Below are positions 1-10,589 of a DNA stretch of 64,000 nucleotides, piece after piece; within the stretch, counting starts at the first letter, position 1, and the number at the start of each line of letters is the position of its first letter. Position numbers and translations under genes: made by a program. The DNA is from DATFVA01 sp963721075 (GTDB lineage: Bacteria > Bacteroidota > Ignavibacteria > Ignavibacteriales > Ignavibacteriaceae). The DNA lies in contig CAVRHV010000023.1 of assembly GCA_963721075.1 (NCBI GenBank), forward strand, positions 62,001-126,000, written 5' to 3'. The notes below the pieces were generated by a model. It did not search any database, was not told where the DNA came from, and was given only the letters and a program-made list of their open reading frames with translations.

Positions 1-586
1 GTTGAAACAATAAGAATACGGAATGGCGTGCCGGAAAACCTTGTATGGCACCAGCGGCGGTATGAGAAGTCCTATAGAACTTTGTTCGGAAAGAATCCCC
101 AAATCATCATTGAAAATATCATAAAAATTCCGGCTGAGCACAAAAAAGGTGTAGTTAAATGCAGATTCCTTTACCACACTGATTCCTACAGCACAGAATT
201 TTATAATTATACCCCTTCTCAAGTTCACAGTATCAAGCTCCTGGAAGTCAACCACCTTGAATATCCGCATAAGTTTACTGACAGAACCGCAATAAATGAT
301 CTTTTGGGAATGAAAGGAGAATGTGACGATATTCTTATCGTTAAGAATGGTTTGATTACTGACTCATCAATCTCCAATATAGTTTTCTTTGACGGAAGAA
401 CATGGGTCACTCCTACAGAACCCCTTCTAAAAGGAACTGCCCGGGAAAGGCTTCTGAGTGAGCGGTAAGATTGCTGCAGACCATATCACAGCAGAAGATT
501 TGAACAAATTCTCTCACTTCAAACTTATAAATGCTATGCTGGAATTTGATGAACAGGATATGATTGACATCTCCGGAATACAATAA
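1..586 (+). CDS. aminotransferase class IV (aminodeoxychorismate lyase-like), 5' partial, frameshifted
   Basis: The reading frame is open from base 1, so the start lies outside the window. The protein resembles fold-type IV PLP enzymes (PabC/IlvE family), which in this clade often act as the aminodeoxychorismate lyase of folate synthesis. HKFTDRT contains the likely PLP lysine, and CDDILIVKNGLITDSSISN is the typical cofactor-binding segment. The frame stops at 468, but deleting one base near 463 turns LLSER-stop into LLSEGKIAADH and the protein then runs to the TAA at 584-586, matching the family's C-terminus. The break is probably a sequencing insertion. Family assignment is good; the exact substrate is inferred. 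Confidence 0.75.
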
Positions 587-697
587 AAAATTAACGAAAT
601 GGATAGTTAGGTGAAAGTATAAGGAGGAGCTAACAGGTATTTTTCTCAAATTTTTGATATTTTGCCTCACCTAAAAATTTATAAAAACGATTTTTTG

Positions 698-1744
698 ATG
701 AATCATAATCCGGATTCAACGTCTAAAAGAAAAAAGGAACATATAGAGCTGTCCCTTACGGATAAAGTTGCATTCAGGAATAAAACGAACGGGTTTGAAT
801 ATTATGATTTCCTGCACTATGCTATAACGGAAGTTGAGATAGAGAAAATTAATTTCCGTACTTCTTTTCTGGGAAAAGAAATCGATTATCCTTTTCTGAT
901 CTCTTGTATGACAGGAGGAACTTCAGAGGCCGAGAATATTAACGCAAGACTTTCAGTTGCAGCCCATAACCTGAATATTCCGCTGGGCGTCGGGAGTCAG
1001 CGTCAGGCTCTTGAGAATAAACAGTATCACACGACATATAAGATAATAAGGAAAAATGCACCTTCTATTCCAGTTCTCGGTAATATTGGGGCCGCACAGC
1101 TGGCTGCGATGAAAAATCCCGATCCTCTGAATTTTCTGATTGATCTGGTTGAAGCAGATGCAATGGTTGTACATGTCAATCCACTTCAGGAACTGATTCA
1201 GAAGGCAGGCGAGCCGGAATTCAAAGGACTGCTGAAAAATCTGGAAAAGATAGTGAAGAAGGTGAAGGTCCCGTTTATCGTTAAAGAAGTCGGGGCCGGA
1301 ATTTCGGATAGAGCGGCTAAAAAGCTGCTCGACTGTGGAGTTAAGGGTATTGATACGGCAGGTGCCGGCGGTACCAGCTGGGCAGGAGTTGAAATACTCA
1401 GGAACAAAGACGGCAAAATGAAGGAATTCTGGGATTGGGGAATACCTACTTCATACTGCATCAAAACTGTTTCAAAGCTCAAAAAGAAATATGATTTTAC
1501 ACTTATTGGTTCAGGCGGAATCAATAATGCTGTTGATGCGGCAAAAGCACTCGCTCTTGGCGCTGATATGGTCGCTTCTGCAAGGATAATACTTCAGACA
1601 CTGGATAAAGAAAATACGGAAGGAGTTGAGAAACTTGTTACAGAATGGTTTGATTCACTAAAAAAAATCATGTATCTGACGGGATCTTCATCATTAAACG
1701 ATTTAAGAAAAAATAAATTAATCGAAAGGGGAAATTTTCATTGA
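698..1744 (+). CDS. fni: type 2 isopentenyl-diphosphate delta-isomerase (FMN-dependent)
   Basis: Interconverts IPP and DMAPP using reduced FMN in the cytosol. Visible family motifs, in order, are RKKEHIELS near the N-terminus, SCMTGGTSEAENIN, PLGVGSQRQAL, VHVNPLQE, FIVKEVGAGIS, GIDTAGAGGTSWAG and LIGSGGINNA, covering the substrate pocket and FMN phosphate site of the TIM barrel. The frame could begin at a TTG at 662, but the ATG at 698 gives the usual short N-terminus before RKKEHIEL and is preferred; neither has a strong ribosome binding site. It overlaps the polyprenyl synthetase start by 4 bases, so supply of DMAPP and chain elongation are probably translated together. Confidence 0.93.
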   Translation: MNHNPDSTSKRKKEHIELSLTDKVAFRNKTNGFEYYDFLHYAITEVEIEKINFRTSFLGKEIDYPFLISCMTGGTSEAENINARLSVAAHNLNIPLGVGSQRQALENKQYHTTYKIIRKNAPSIPVLGNIGAAQLAAMKNPDPLNFLIDLVEADAMVVHVNPLQELIQKAGEPEFKGLLKNLEKIVKKVKVPFIVKEVGAGISDRAAKKLLDCGVKGIDTAGAGGTSWAGVEILRNKDGKMKEFWDWGIPTSYCIKTVSKLKKKYDFTLIGSGGINNAVDAAKALALGADMVASARIILQTLDKENTEGVEKLVTEWFDSLKKIMYLTGSSSLNDLRKNKLIERGNFH

Positions 1745-2738
1745 GTACAATCGGTAATCAAAAATATAAATTGATCTTTCAGAAAGAACAGAAACAGATT
1801 GGGAAGATCTTAACCCGATCTTTGTCGGGCAGAAAACCGGAAAATCTTTATTCTCCTGCTTATTATATTATAGAGAGCGGCGGAAAACGACTTAGACCGA
1901 TGCTTAGTTCTTATTGTCTGCAAAGGCAGCCGGCGGGAAATATTCCGATGCATATTATACCGGAGCTGCTGTTGAACTGCTGCATAATTTTACTCTTGTG
2001 CATGATGATATTATGGATAATGCAGAAAAGAGGAGAGGCAGACTTACGCTGCATGTAAAATATGATAATCATACAGCTATACTTGCGGGTGACAGCCTTC
2101 TTGCAGTCGCTTATGAAAATTTGCTGAAAGATTGTAACGGAAGCTCAAAAGAAATATTCGCTGATTTCACAAAAGGACTGGTAGAGGTTTGTGAAGGACA
2201 AAGTCTTGATAAAGAATATGAGACGCGTCAGGCCCTGGATCTGAATGAATATATCGGAATGATCCGAAAAAAAACCGCTGCTATGCTGGAGATGTGCTGC
2301 TCACTCGGGGCGCGACTTGGAAATGGTTCTCCGGAGGTTATTAGGGCTTTATCTTCTTTCGGCAGAAACATCGGTATTGCATTCCAGATTCAGGATGATC
2401 TGCTTGATATAACAGCAGACGAACTTGAATTCGGGAAGAAAATTGGCGGCGATCTTGTAGAAGGCAAAAAAACTTTTCTCCTGGTCAAAGCTCTCGAAAA
2501 GGCAAAAGGAAAAGATAAAGAACTGCTGAAAGCACTTATCAGATCTAAAGGGATAAAGCCCGGAAAAGTACCGGGATATAAAAAGCTTTATGAAAAGCTC
2601 GGGGTAATTGAGGACGCCAGGGAAGAAATAAAAAAATACACCGGCAGGGCTTTACGGTCTTTGAAGGTATTGAAAAACAGCGAAGATCGTGAAATATTTA
2701 TATGGCTGGCTGAAAGTTTAATTAAACGAATGAAATAA
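1741..2738 (+). CDS. polyprenyl (geranylgeranyl/oligoprenyl) diphosphate synthase, frameshifted
   Basis: Trans-prenyltransferase that condenses IPP onto allylic diphosphates. The N-terminal part ends in GGKRLRPML; after a shift around 1903-1914 (one base apparently missing) the frame continues SAKAAGGKYSDAYYTGAAVE with the first Asp-rich motif DDIMD (HDDIMDNAEKRRG) and the second, QDDLLD. The joined length, about 332 residues, is normal. The TTG start overlaps the fni stop (ATTGA) and the stop overlaps the ptsH start by one base. Chain length cannot be read from sequence, so GGPP, octaprenyl or heptaprenyl synthase are all possible. The break falls in a conserved enzyme and is probably an assembly error. 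Confidence 0.88.
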
Positions 2739-3004
2739 TGATCGAAAAAACAGTAACAATCATAAATAAGGCCGGAATGCATACACGGCCTGCAGCAACA
2801 ATAGTTAAAATGGCTTCGAAATATAAATGTGAGTTCTTCATTTCTAAAAACGGACTGAATATCAACGGGAAAAGCATTATAGGTGTAATGACACTCGCCG
2901 CTGAAATGGGCTCAGAAGTTACTTTATCCTTTGACGGCGAGGATGAAGAACAGGCTGCAAAGGAAATTGTAGATTATTTTAACAGAGGATTTGACGAACT
3001 TTGA
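2738..3004 (+). CDS. ptsH: HPr phosphocarrier protein of the PTS
   Basis: Small phosphocarrier that takes phosphate from enzyme I. At 88 residues it has normal HPr length. His15 sits in NKAGMHTRPAA, the EI-dependent phosphorylation site, and Ser46 in NGKSIIGVMTLAA, the position used by HPr kinase in many bacteria. The ATG overlaps the preceding TAA by one base and its own stop overlaps the ptsI TTG by four, so ptsH and ptsI are translationally coupled. No enzyme II gene is visible in the window; the pair may feed a distant permease or act in regulation. Confidence 0.95.
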   Translation: MIEKTVTIINKAGMHTRPAATIVKMASKYKCEFFISKNGLNINGKSIIGVMTLAAEMGSEVTLSFDGEDEEQAAKEIVDYFNRGFDEL

Positions 3005-4767
3005 AATCATTCAGACAAATATTTCTGGAAGCGGAAAATAAGATTTCGGGAATTGCTGCCGCTCCGGGAATCGTTATCGGCAAAGCCTATCTTTTCATGA
3101 AGGAAAAGATAGATGTTAACAGGGGAGAAATAACAGACATAGAGGAAGCTAAACGCAATCTTGAAGAGGCGCTTAATAAATCAAGAAAAGAGCTTAATAA
3201 AATACTTGGGATCGCACGTGAAAAGATGGGCGATGAAAGAGCCGCAATTTTTGAAGCCCAGATCATGATACTTGATGATCCTGTTCTCATAGAAAATATT
3301 CAAAAGAGGATAGAAACAGAAAGAAAACAACCTGAATATATTGTTGACGATGAGATATCAAAGTACCAGGATCTTATGATGATATCACACGAGACATATA
3401 TGAAGGAACGTGCGCATGATATAGAAGATATTAAAAACAGAATAGTACGTAATCTTCAGAAGAAAAGATGGCAGTCGAGAATTAAACATGATGTAGTAGT
3501 TGTAAGTGACTCACTTACTCCCGCAGATACAATCCTTCTGAGCCGTAGTAATGTGCAGGGATTCATAACCGATCATGGGGGATTAACTTCTCACGCCGCA
3601 ATCGTTTCAAGATCATTAAATATACCTGCGGTCGTGGGTACTCATAATGCTACTCAACATATTCGTGATGATGATACAATTATAGTAGATGGATTCCACG
3701 GTTATATTATTATCAATCCGAATGAAGAACATATAGAGTTTTTTAACCAGAAACTTGATAAGCTAAAACAGCTTCAGAAGGAGCTTGAAGAGTTAAAAGA
3801 CAAGCCTGCGGTTACAACTGATGGTAAGAAAATAACCCTGCAGGCGAATGTGGATGTAACTGGTGAAATTGATATGGTGGTTACAAGCGGAGCCGAGGGA
3901 ATAGGACTTTACAGAACAGAACAGATACTCGAGGAGCTCGGTGAATTTCCGTCAGAAGATGAACAGGCCAGAATATATACTAACCTTTCAAGCAGAATAT
4001 ATCCGGAGACATTCACAATAAGAGTTTTTGATATAGGCGGCGATAAATACAGGCTGCTGGATTATAAAGAACCCAATCCATTCCTGGGGCTGCGCGGTAT
4101 ACGTCTGCTGCTTGAAAATCAGGGAATCTTCAGAACACAGATAAAAGCAATTCTTAGAGCCAGTGTAAACAAGAATATCCAGGTAATGCTTCCAATGGTT
4201 TCCACCATTAAGGAAATACGTCAGGCAAAAGTACTCATTGAAGAATGCCGGCAGGAACTGAAGAAAGATAAGATTTCCTATGATAAGGATATGAAGATAG
4301 GCATAATGGTAGAAGTGCCTACAGCAGCTTTAATGGCAAAAGAGTTTGCGGCAGAGGTTGATTTCCTGAGTATCGGTACAAACGACCTTATCCAGTATCT
4401 GATGGCTGTTGACAGGGGTAATGACCTTGTGGCTGATCTTTTCCAGGAATTCAGTCCTGCTGTAATAAGAACAATACACCATATTGTAAATGAAGCTAAG
4501 AAGTCGCACAAAAGTGTTAGTCTCTGCGGAGAAATGGCTGCCGATACACTGGCAATTCCGCTGCTTGTTGGATTGGGACTTGAGTCTTTAAGCATGTCGC
4601 CTTCTACTATCGCTTACGCGAAAAGAATTATCCGCAGCTGTTCTATGGATAGTCTTGAAAAACTTGCGGATGAATGCCTTTCATACGTAACACAGGAAGA
4701 AGTACTGGAAAGGATAGAAAAGTTTTTCAGGGAAAATCAAATTACCCGTACAAGGAACATTATATAG
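3001..4767 (+). CDS. ptsI: phosphoenolpyruvate-protein phosphotransferase, PTS enzyme I
   Basis: Transfers phosphate from PEP to HPr. The 588-residue protein has the expected three parts: an N-terminal HPr-binding helical region (SGIAAAPGIVIGKA), the phosphohistidine swivel domain with GGLTSHAAIVSRSLNIPAVVG (active His about residue 198), and the C-terminal PEP-binding barrel with GLYRTEQ, GLRGIRL, MVEVPTAAL, SIGTNDLIQY and the catalytic Cys in SLCGEMA. The start used is the TTG that overlaps the ptsH stop; no closer ATG fits. It is followed seven bases later by the sugar-phosphate isomerase gene. Confidence 0.95.
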   Translation: MKSFRQIFLEAENKISGIAAAPGIVIGKAYLFMKEKIDVNRGEITDIEEAKRNLEEALNKSRKELNKILGIAREKMGDERAAIFEAQIMILDDPVLIENIQKRIETERKQPEYIVDDEISKYQDLMMISHETYMKERAHDIEDIKNRIVRNLQKKRWQSRIKHDVVVVSDSLTPADTILLSRSNVQGFITDHGGLTSHAAIVSRSLNIPAVVGTHNATQHIRDDDTIIVDGFHGYIIINPNEEHIEFFNQKLDKLKQLQKELEELKDKPAVTTDGKKITLQANVDVTGEIDMVVTSGAEGIGLYRTEQILEELGEFPSEDEQARIYTNLSSRIYPETFTIRVFDIGGDKYRLLDYKEPNPFLGLRGIRLLLENQGIFRTQIKAILRASVNKNIQVMLPMVSTIKEIRQAKVLIEECRQELKKDKISYDKDMKIGIMVEVPTAALMAKEFAAEVDFLSIGTNDLIQYLMAVDRGNDLVADLFQEFSPAVIRTIHHIVNEAKKSHKSVSLCGEMAADTLAIPLLVGLGLESLSMSPSTIAYAKRIIRSCSMDSLEKLADECLSYVTQEEVLERIEKFFRENQITRTRNII

Positions 4768-4774
4768 GAATTAA

Positions 4775-5809
4775 ATGAATATTTCAGAATATACTGCTAA
4801 ATATGATTTACAAAACCAGTTTAACGTCCTGGTTGAAACCTACTCTCAGATTGATTCAGCCTGGGGAAATGAAATTGATATAGAAAAACTTAAAACTAGA
4901 AAATTCAGAAATATCATTATTTCGGGTCTTGGCGGTTCAGCAATCAGCGGAGATCTGATCGGAAATTTTCTAAAGGACGATTTGAAGCTTCCGTTTTTTG
5001 TTAATAGAAATTATACTCTGCCGGAATTTACAGACAAGGATACTCTCCTCGTAATATCATCCTATTCCGGTAATACCGAGGAAACCATCTCCGTTCTTGA
5101 AGAAGGGATCAAAAAGAAATGTCCTATGATCTGTGTAACCACAGGCGGAAAAATCGGAGAGATGGCCGGGAAGAATGAAATCCCTATAGTAAAAATGAAA
5201 CCAGGCTTCCAGCCGAGGTATGCTCTTGGCTCAAGCTTTTTCTCACTATTGAAAGTCTTTGTTCATCTGGGATTAATTCCTCCTCATGATGAGATTGTCA
5301 TTAAAATCAGGAATCTCTGGGAGCAGAAAGGCAAAGAGTACTCAGCGGAAAATAATATTGCATATAACTGCGCAGAACAGCTTATTGGATTTATTCCTGT
5401 AATTTATTCCGCTGCTGACATTACCTCGGCGGCAGGATACAGATTCAAATGCCAGTTGAATGAAAATTCGAAGCTTCATTCATTTCACAATATTATTCCC
5501 GAGCTTAATCATAATGAAATAATCGGGTGGGAAAGCTTCAATTCAAATCAATTCAACGCCAAGCTCATAAATATCCTCGACCAATCATATCACCCGCAGG
5601 TAAAAAAGAGGTTCGAAATTACCACAGAACTTGCGGTGAAAAAAGGACTGGAGTATATGAATATTGAGAGCGAAGAAGAGGATTTCAAGGTACGATTAAT
5701 GGATTTGATTTATTTATTCGATTGGATAACTTATTATACCGCTGTGCTCAGAGGCTTTGATCCTTCTGAGATAGATAACATCTATACTCTAAAAGAAAGG
5801 TTATCTTAA
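4775..5809 (+). CDS. bifunctional phosphoglucose/phosphomannose isomerase (SIS fold)
   Basis: SIS-domain isomerase of the PGI/PMI type known from archaea and some bacteria; it interconverts fructose-6-phosphate with glucose-6-phosphate or mannose-6-phosphate. The first SIS domain shows ISGLGGSAISGD and the phosphate-binding SSYSGNTEET; the second contains the region with FHNIIPELNHNEI, holding the conserved Glu-Leu-Asn-His segment of this family. Length 344 is typical. It lies directly downstream of ptsI and may be co-transcribed, which would link sugar-phosphate entry to phosphotransfer, but no sugar PTS permease is present. Which of the two activities dominates cannot be told. Confidence 0.88.
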   Translation: MNISEYTAKYDLQNQFNVLVETYSQIDSAWGNEIDIEKLKTRKFRNIIISGLGGSAISGDLIGNFLKDDLKLPFFVNRNYTLPEFTDKDTLLVISSYSGNTEETISVLEEGIKKKCPMICVTTGGKIGEMAGKNEIPIVKMKPGFQPRYALGSSFFSLLKVFVHLGLIPPHDEIVIKIRNLWEQKGKEYSAENNIAYNCAEQLIGFIPVIYSAADITSAAGYRFKCQLNENSKLHSFHNIIPELNHNEIIGWESFNSNQFNAKLINILDQSYHPQVKKRFEITTELAVKKGLEYMNIESEEEDFKVRLMDLIYLFDWITYYTAVLRGFDPSEIDNIYTLKERLS

Positions 5810-5870
5810 CCAAATCCTTTCAGAATTCTGTCGGTAATGAAGGGATTTCTCAACAATAAATTATAAGCCC

Positions 5871-8683
5871 GTGAAATTCCTTAAACTACTTTTTTTAATA
5901 ATACTAATACTCACGTGCACTGCCGATGCTCAGCTATATTATTTCGGAAGAAATAAGGTTCAGTACGAGAGTTTTGACTGGAAAGTACTAAGGACCGAAC
6001 ACTTCAATATCTATTACTATGGTGAATTTGAGGAGATTGCTGAAATTGGGGCATCATATGCCGAGGAAGCCTATGATGAACTTAAAGTAAGATTTGACAA
6101 CCTTATAACCAGTCCCATTCCTCTGATATTTTACAATACCTCACTTCATTTTCAGCAGACAAACACCACTCCGGGGCTGATCCCTGATGCCGTGGGAGGA
6201 TTCTTTGAATTCATAAAGGGCAGGGTAGTAATTCCTTATACCGGCTCAATCCATGATTTTAAACATGTCATCAGGCATGAACTCGTTCATGTTTTTATGA
6301 CCACTAAAGTTCTCCATATACTTTCAGACCACAGACTTACCACAGACAGATTTCCACCGCTCTGGTTTACAGAAGGACTCGCAGAATATCTGTCGACCGA
6401 CATAGACGCCCAGGCAGAGATGGTTATGCGCGATGCGGTAATCAACAATTACTTTGTGAATCTCGAGGATATGTACAGAATATACGGTACTTTTCTTATG
6501 TATAAAGAAGGTCAGAACTTCCTTCATTTTGTGGAGGAGAAATATGGTCCGGAAAAAGTAATGCTGCTTATCGATAATATCTGGATGTTCGCAGATTTTA
6601 CGAAAGTACTTGAGCATACCCTGGGCAAATCTATTGAAGATATAGATTCGGAGTGGCTGTTCTATCTTAAAAGGAAGTATTACCCTCTGCTTGCAGATAA
6701 AGCACCCTTCAGAATTCGGCTCAGCAGCTCACAGATTTCGGATTCAATTTTTCTCCCGTGCCCTATAAAATAAACGGGGATACCTGGCTGTATTTCCCGG
6801 CTAACCGGGACGGCTATTCCTCTCTCTACAGGATGAAGATCAACGTTAAGGAGAAATCTGATCTCGAGCCCGAATTGGTTATAAGGGGGGAGAAAACTGC
6901 AGAGTTTGAGGCATTCCACCTCTTTCAGTCATCAATTGATATCTCAAAAGACGGACTGGTTGCTTTTGTTACAAAATCAGGAGCAACTGACGCTATTCAT
7001 TTTTATTCTATTCCCGCAGAGGAAGTAATTCATAATTATCAGAATCCTAACCTTATAAATATTACTTCTCCCAAATTTTCTGGTGACGGGAAAAGAGTGG
7101 TATTCCAGGCAATTGACCAGAAAGGATTCAGTGATCTTTTTATACTTGACCTGGAGACCAATCAGCTTACCAGATTAACCAATGACTATTACGATGAAAG
7201 AGATCCTGTATTTGGTATAACCGATTCACAGATAATATTCTCTTCCGACAGAACCGCCGGGAAATATGAAAGATACTATAATCTGTTTTCTTATGATCTT
7301 GATACACACAGAATTGATTATATAACCAATCTTCCCGCAAACAATTCATCACCTGTACTTTCTCCCGATAAAAAAACGCTTCTCTTTACTTCTGATATGG
7401 ACAAGGTACAGAACATCTGGAGAATGAAATTTGTAAATGACAGCTTCTCCGATTCGGTATGGAAAGTTACTCATTTCATAACGAGCGCTTTCCATCCAAG
7501 GTTTCTGGATACAACGGATATTACATTCGCGGGATTTGAAAATTTTTCATTCAACCTTTACAAGGATAAGATCGACAGCCTTCCCCCGGATTCTTCATTC
7601 AGGGTGGTTATGAGATTCGACTCTACAGAAGGGAAATGGACTGAATCAAAACTGAAAGTTTACGCAGAAAAAGAAAAATATAAATACGAAAAAGAATATA
7701 CTCTCGACTATGCTCAGAGCGAAGTAACTACTGATCCTGTTTACGGAACCCGTGGAGGAGCTATCCTTTCACTGAGCGATCTTTTCGGGGACGACAATTA
7801 TTTCTTCCTCATATATAATACGGCTAGTGTTCAGAGTGATTTCCTTAAAAGCTTTAATGTAATGCTGGAAAAAATTGATCTCAGTAAGAGAACCAACTAC
7901 GGTTTCGGTGTCTTCCATTTCAGCGGCAACAGGTATGATATACGTGAATCGGATGAGTACTTCTATGAAAGAAGTTTCGGAGGGTTCTTCCTTCTGAATT
8001 TTCCCCTTTCCAAATTCCAGAGAATCGAGACGGATGTTTCCCTTGCAAGCAGCGACAAGGAAGTAATTCAGGGAGTGATAGAAAGAAAAGCTCTCCTGCT
8101 GAGCAATACTATTTCCTATGTGGCTGACAATTCAATCTGGGGACCCACCGGTCCCCTTGACGGTATCAGAGCAAGACTTCTGCTTGGTTATACCAGTGAT
8201 GTCAAGTATAGTAATGTGAACTATTTTAGTGTGATTGCCGACTACAGGCAATACTTCAGGATAGCTTATACCACTGCTCTCGCATTCCGCGGTGCAATTT
8301 TTTATAACGAAGGTAAAGAAGCCAGGAGATATTTTATGGGAGGCAGCTGGGATCTAAGAGGGTGGCCAAGATGGTCGATACGAGGCGAAAAGCTGTGGAT
8401 ATCTTCCCTTGAACTGCGATTTCCACTGATTGACCAGATAAACATCAGATTTCCGTTCGTGAACCTTGGATTCTGGGGTATAAGAGGTGCGGTGTTCTCC
8501 GACTTCGGAGGTGCATGGGATGAAATTTACGATCAGACCCTTGGAAGCGTGGGATTCGGCTTCAGGATGAACCTGCTTGGAGTAATTGTTCTGCGCTATG
8601 ATATCGGTAAAAAGATTGAGGATAATCTTTCGCGATTTCAGCCAGGATTATTTTACCAGTTTTTCTTTGGATGGGATTTTTGA
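5871..8683 (+). CDS. outer-membrane fusion: MA-like metallopeptidase, TolB-like propeller and BamA-like beta-barrel, frameshifted
   Basis: GTG start followed by a signal peptide (LLFLIILILTCTADA, cleavage before QLYYFG). Residues about 30-280 form a zinc metallopeptidase domain with HELVH (His about 136) and downstream WFTEGLAEYLS, the gluzincin third-ligand motif. Next come WD40/TolB-type repeats (FSGDGKRVVFQA, LSPDKKTLLFTSD), and the C-terminal third resembles the surface-antigen (BamA/TamA) barrel, ending in an aromatic FFFGWDF. The first frame stops at 6773; the second frame is already protein-like upstream of 6758 (AQQLTDFGFNFSPVPYKING), so a single shift near 6705-6720 joins them into about 937 residues. 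Probably periplasm-facing peptidase and propeller with an outer-membrane barrel; the substrate is unknown. Confidence 0.8.
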
Positions 8684-9816
8684 AAAATCTTAAATACATA
8701 CTTTATTTTATTGCGTTGTTTTCTGCGGGATGTGCCTCATCCTTAATCAAAACAGATGCACATCTTGATGATAATGCATATCCTGGTTTCGGCAAAAATA
8801 CTGCACGCGAATTTTATATCGATAAAAACATCAGCGATTCACTTTCATTAAAATGGGAAAATAGCGCAAACGGCGGTTTTACCAATTCATCTGTTGCTGT
8901 TTACGATTCGCTCGTGTTCGTGAATGATTTATCAGGCCGCATATATTGTTATAATCTTGTTACCGGGAAAAAAGTGGGACAGCTGAAAAATGAGGGTTCT
9001 ATATTCTCTTCACCATACATATATAAGCTTTCTGTGATTTATGCTAATGCTTCAGCCAGTGATAATATTACCCGTTTAAGGTACTATGATTTTGTGATGG
9101 GAGAAATGAAGTATGATGTTGAAGTGGAAGGACGCTGTGTAACCGAAATAATAGGCACACCCGAAGCAGTAATTTTTAATACTGAAGACGGCAATGTTTA
9201 TAAATATGATATGCACGGAAAAGAAATCTGGAAAACTGCAACAAAATCCTCAGTACACAGCTCTCCATCAATGAATAACGGTATCATCGTATTCGGCAAC
9301 GATGACGGTGAGCTGATAGGAATAAATAATGAAGACGGTAAAGTTTTGTACAGGAAAAAAACAGGGGAGTCGTTCTTCTGCGGGACAGCATCTTCAGGTG
9401 ATTTAGGTTATGCCGGTAATGATAATGGAAATCTTTACGCTTTCGAATTAAAAACAGGGGAGGTTAAATGGAAGTATAATTCAGGTGCAAAGATAGTTAT
9501 GACTCCTTCTGTAAATGATGATGAGATATATTTCGGCAACCTTAGAGGCGACCTTTTCTGCCTGGAGAAGAACACAGGCAGACTTATCTGGAAAACATCA
9601 ACAGGCGGTGTGTTAAAAGCTACTCCATACGCTTCTGAAAACTTTCTGGTGGTTCCGGATCTTAATAAAAAATTTTATTTTGTAAATAAAGATAACGGGG
9701 AAATTACACGAACATATTCAGTTGACGGCAGAAATAAATTATCACCGGTAATATTCAGGAACATACTGTTTATTGGATATGACCGGGGAGAGCTTCAGGC
9801 TTATGAATTTGAATAG
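8671..9816 (+). CDS. PQQ-like beta-propeller lipoprotein (BamB-like)
   Basis: The N-terminus has a lipobox (LFSAGC), so the protein is predicted to be lipid-anchored. The rest is a series of blades with the PQQ/BamB pattern, for example GKEIWKTATKSSVHSSPSM, GEVKWKYNSGAKIVMTPSV and GRLIWKTSTGGVLKATPY. The ATG overlaps the end of the preceding barrel gene by 13 bases and its own end overlaps the PEGA gene by 14, indicating a tight operon. BamB partners BamA in outer-membrane protein assembly; the adjacency to a barrel gene is suggestive, but a true BamB role is an inference. Confidence 0.82.
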   Translation: MGFLKNLKYILYFIALFSAGCASSLIKTDAHLDDNAYPGFGKNTAREFYIDKNISDSLSLKWENSANGGFTNSSVAVYDSLVFVNDLSGRIYCYNLVTGKKVGQLKNEGSIFSSPYIYKLSVIYANASASDNITRLRYYDFVMGEMKYDVEVEGRCVTEIIGTPEAVIFNTEDGNVYKYDMHGKEIWKTATKSSVHSSPSMNNGIIVFGNDDGELIGINNEDGKVLYRKKTGESFFCGTASSGDLGYAGNDNGNLYAFELKTGEVKWKYNSGAKIVMTPSVNDDEIYFGNLRGDLFCLEKNTGRLIWKTSTGGVLKATPYASENFLVVPDLNKKFYFVNKDNGEITRTYSVDGRNKLSPVIFRNILFIGYDRGELQAYEFE

Positions 9817-10525
9817 ACTGATATTATTTTCACTACTTATATCGTCATTGTTAAATGTGTATGCACAGGATTGTAAGGCCGGCATTCGCATCAAGACTGA
9901 TAGCCCCTCAGCCAAAATCTATATTAATGACAGCCTGGCCGGCAATGGAAATGCACAACTGGAATTGACAAAGGGGAGTTATCATCTTGTTGTTATGGAA
10001 GAGGCCGACCGGTGGAATTCGCAGTCATTTGAAGACACGCTCAGAATTATAAATTGCAATGATACCGTTCTAACTTACAATTTCAGATCTGAGGTTTATC
10101 TGGATACTGAGCCGCAGGATGTTTATGTATACCAGGACAGTGCACTTATAGGTCATACTCCTCTGTTCCTTCCTATTAATACAGGCATTGTTCTCCTCAG
10201 GAAACCAGGTTTTGCGGAGAAAATTGTGACAATAAAAGATTTAAGCGCAAATGAAAAAGTGAAGCTTAACTTTACAGGCAAAAAGAGGGGTGAAAGTTTC
10301 TTTGAGCAAAATATTTTTAAGATTCTTGTTGGTGGTATCGTAGCGCTTGGAGGGATTTCAGCATACTACAAGTTAAGAGCCGATGACAATTTCGATCAAT
10401 ACCAGTTCACCGGAAATAGATACTACCTGGATCAGACACACAAATATGACCTGATATCAGGTATCACATTCGGGGCCGTACAGGTAGGGTTTGGTTTCCT
10501 TATCTACTATTTCCTGTCCGACTAA
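9803..10525 (+). CDS. secreted PEGA-domain protein with C-terminal membrane segments
   Basis: The frame opens at 9773, but the ATG at 9803 places a clean signal peptide (LILFSLLISSLLNVYAQ) at the N-terminus and is preferred. Two PEGA-like beta modules follow (AKIYINDSLAGNGNAQLELT and VYLDTEPQDVYVYQDSALIG), then two hydrophobic segments (ILVGGIVALGGISAYY and ISGITFGAVQVGFGFLIYYF). PEGA domains are common in surface or periplasmic proteins and have no known catalytic activity. It overlaps the propeller lipoprotein, so the three envelope genes 5871-10525 probably form one operon. Specific function not recognised. Confidence 0.7.
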   Translation: MNLNRLILFSLLISSLLNVYAQDCKAGIRIKTDSPSAKIYINDSLAGNGNAQLELTKGSYHLVVMEEADRWNSQSFEDTLRIINCNDTVLTYNFRSEVYLDTEPQDVYVYQDSALIGHTPLFLPINTGIVLLRKPGFAEKIVTIKDLSANEKVKLNFTGKKRGESFFEQNIFKILVGGIVALGGISAYYKLRADDNFDQYQFTGNRYYLDQTHKYDLISGITFGAVQVGFGFLIYYFLSD

Positions 10526-10589
10526 AATTTTCTTATTCTCCTCATAAATAATTAAATTTTGAGTATAAACTCAATATTATTGCTCGGAT

